Shown in pieces: positions 4,667 to 5,006 of a stretch of DNA of 5,006 bases. A model generated the notes under the pieces. It was not told the DNA's origin and did not search any database. It saw nothing but the letters and a program-made list of their open reading frames with translations. The stretch covers positions 1 through 5,006 of the forward strand of contig JACQUR010000012.1 in NCBI GenBank assembly GCA_016210245.1, read 5' to 3'. The position numbers and the translations under genes are program-made. Positions within the stretch are counted from its first letter, which is position 1; the number at the start of each line of letters is the position of its first letter. This DNA comes from Chloroflexota bacterium (GTDB taxonomy: Bacteria; Chloroflexota; UBA6077; JACQUR01).

Positions 4667-5006
4667 ATGAGTTGGCGAATAGACCCGATGCACACCCAGG
4701 TGGAGTTCGCCGTCAAACACTTCGGCATGATGACCGTGCGCGGCCGGTTCAACCAGGTGGCCGCCAGCGGCACCGTGGACCCGGAGAACCCCACGGCCTC
4801 GTCCGTGGACGTGACCATTGATGTGGCGAGCCTGAATACCCACAACGCACAGCGGGACGACGACCTGCGGGGGTCGTATTTCCTGGAGCTGGACAAGTAT
4901 CCGACGATCACCTTCCACAGCACGAAGATCGAGCCGGCGGGCGAGGATCGGTACACGATGGCGGGCGACCTGACCATCAAGGGTATCTCGCGCCCGGTCG
5001 CCCTGC
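4667..5006 (+). CDS. YceI-family protein (3' end outside window)
   Basis: YceI proteins are small lipocalin-like beta barrels that hold long isoprenoid or similar lipid chains. The 113 visible residues show the family pattern: WRIDPMHTQVEFAVKHFGMM (3-22) followed by VRGRF, the central SVDVTIDVASLNTHN (46-60), then RDDDLRGSYFLELDKYPTIT (63-82) and FHSTKI, and GDLTIKGISRPVAL at the cut end. The full family length is about 170-190 aa, so roughly a third is missing. There is no signal peptide, unlike the periplasmic E. coli YceI, so this one is probably cytoplasmic. The start is supported by AGGAG at 4653-4657, nine bases upstream. The gene is divergent from the TetR-type regulator, with two candidate operators in and after its promoter. 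The lipid bound cannot be told from sequence. Confidence 0.93.
   Translation, partial: MSWRIDPMHTQVEFAVKHFGMMTVRGRFNQVAASGTVDPENPTASSVDVTIDVASLNTHNAQRDDDLRGSYFLELDKYPTITFHSTKIEPAGEDRYTMAGDLTIKGISRPVAL

Noticed and set aside
3863..4918. Much longer reading of the TetR frame starting at 4918
   Set aside because: It would run antisense through the YceI gene and the promoter region. ATG 4555 has a strong Shine-Dalgarno at the right distance and gives a normal TetR length.
1..5006. CRISPR array, tRNA, rRNA or complete insertion sequence
   Set aside because: Read through for regular repeats, cloverleaf-type ends and transposase motifs; none seen.

Overview
The window is bacterial DNA of high GC content. 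Hand counts of sample 60-base lines give about 70-73% in rodA and the tetR-type gene, and about 53-58% in the middle third. Genes are closely packed, Shine-Dalgarno sites are clear, and promoters match sigma70 consensus. Nothing fixes the phylum. A RodA ending in the 'LRVKHSDFIFSVLAEELGF' style, NarL-type regulators and a Phd/YefM antitoxin of this type would suit a Chloroflexota-like or other high-GC free-living bacterium, but this is a weak inference.

Left part (1-2331, plus strand). The tail of an upstream frame ends in an ATGA overlap with a complete rodA (SEDS peptidoglycan glycosyltransferase). A NarL/FixJ-type response regulator follows 15 bases later with a good Shine-Dalgarno, so it is probably co-transcribed. 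After a 90-base gap with an extended -10 promoter comes a stand-alone receiver-domain (CheY-like) protein. There is no sensor kinase in the window.

Middle part (2332-3862). This part has lower GC and few genes. It holds a GC-rich non-coding stretch, a small ORF, and an unrecognised plus-strand gene that ends at 3120. Converging on that gene from the minus strand is a Phd/YefM-type antitoxin gene whose reading frame is broken by one base near 3357-3359. The lost C-terminal half can be read in the next frame down to 3218, and no toxin gene follows. Upstream of the antitoxin is a promoter that overlaps two short palindromes, one with the TGTACA core known from YefM operators. Then comes a stretch of about 260 bases with only a broken ORF. 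The whole part looks like accessory or decaying DNA.

Right part (3863-5006). A TetR/AcrR-family repressor (minus) and a YceI-family lipid-binding protein (plus, cut off by the window end) are divergently transcribed from a 111-base region. That region holds a perfect TTGACA -35 box and two copies of a 16-base inverted repeat (GYGGAC..GC.TCCAC type), one inside the yceI promoter and one in its leader. The simplest reading is that the TetR protein represses yceI, and possibly itself, through this operator pair.
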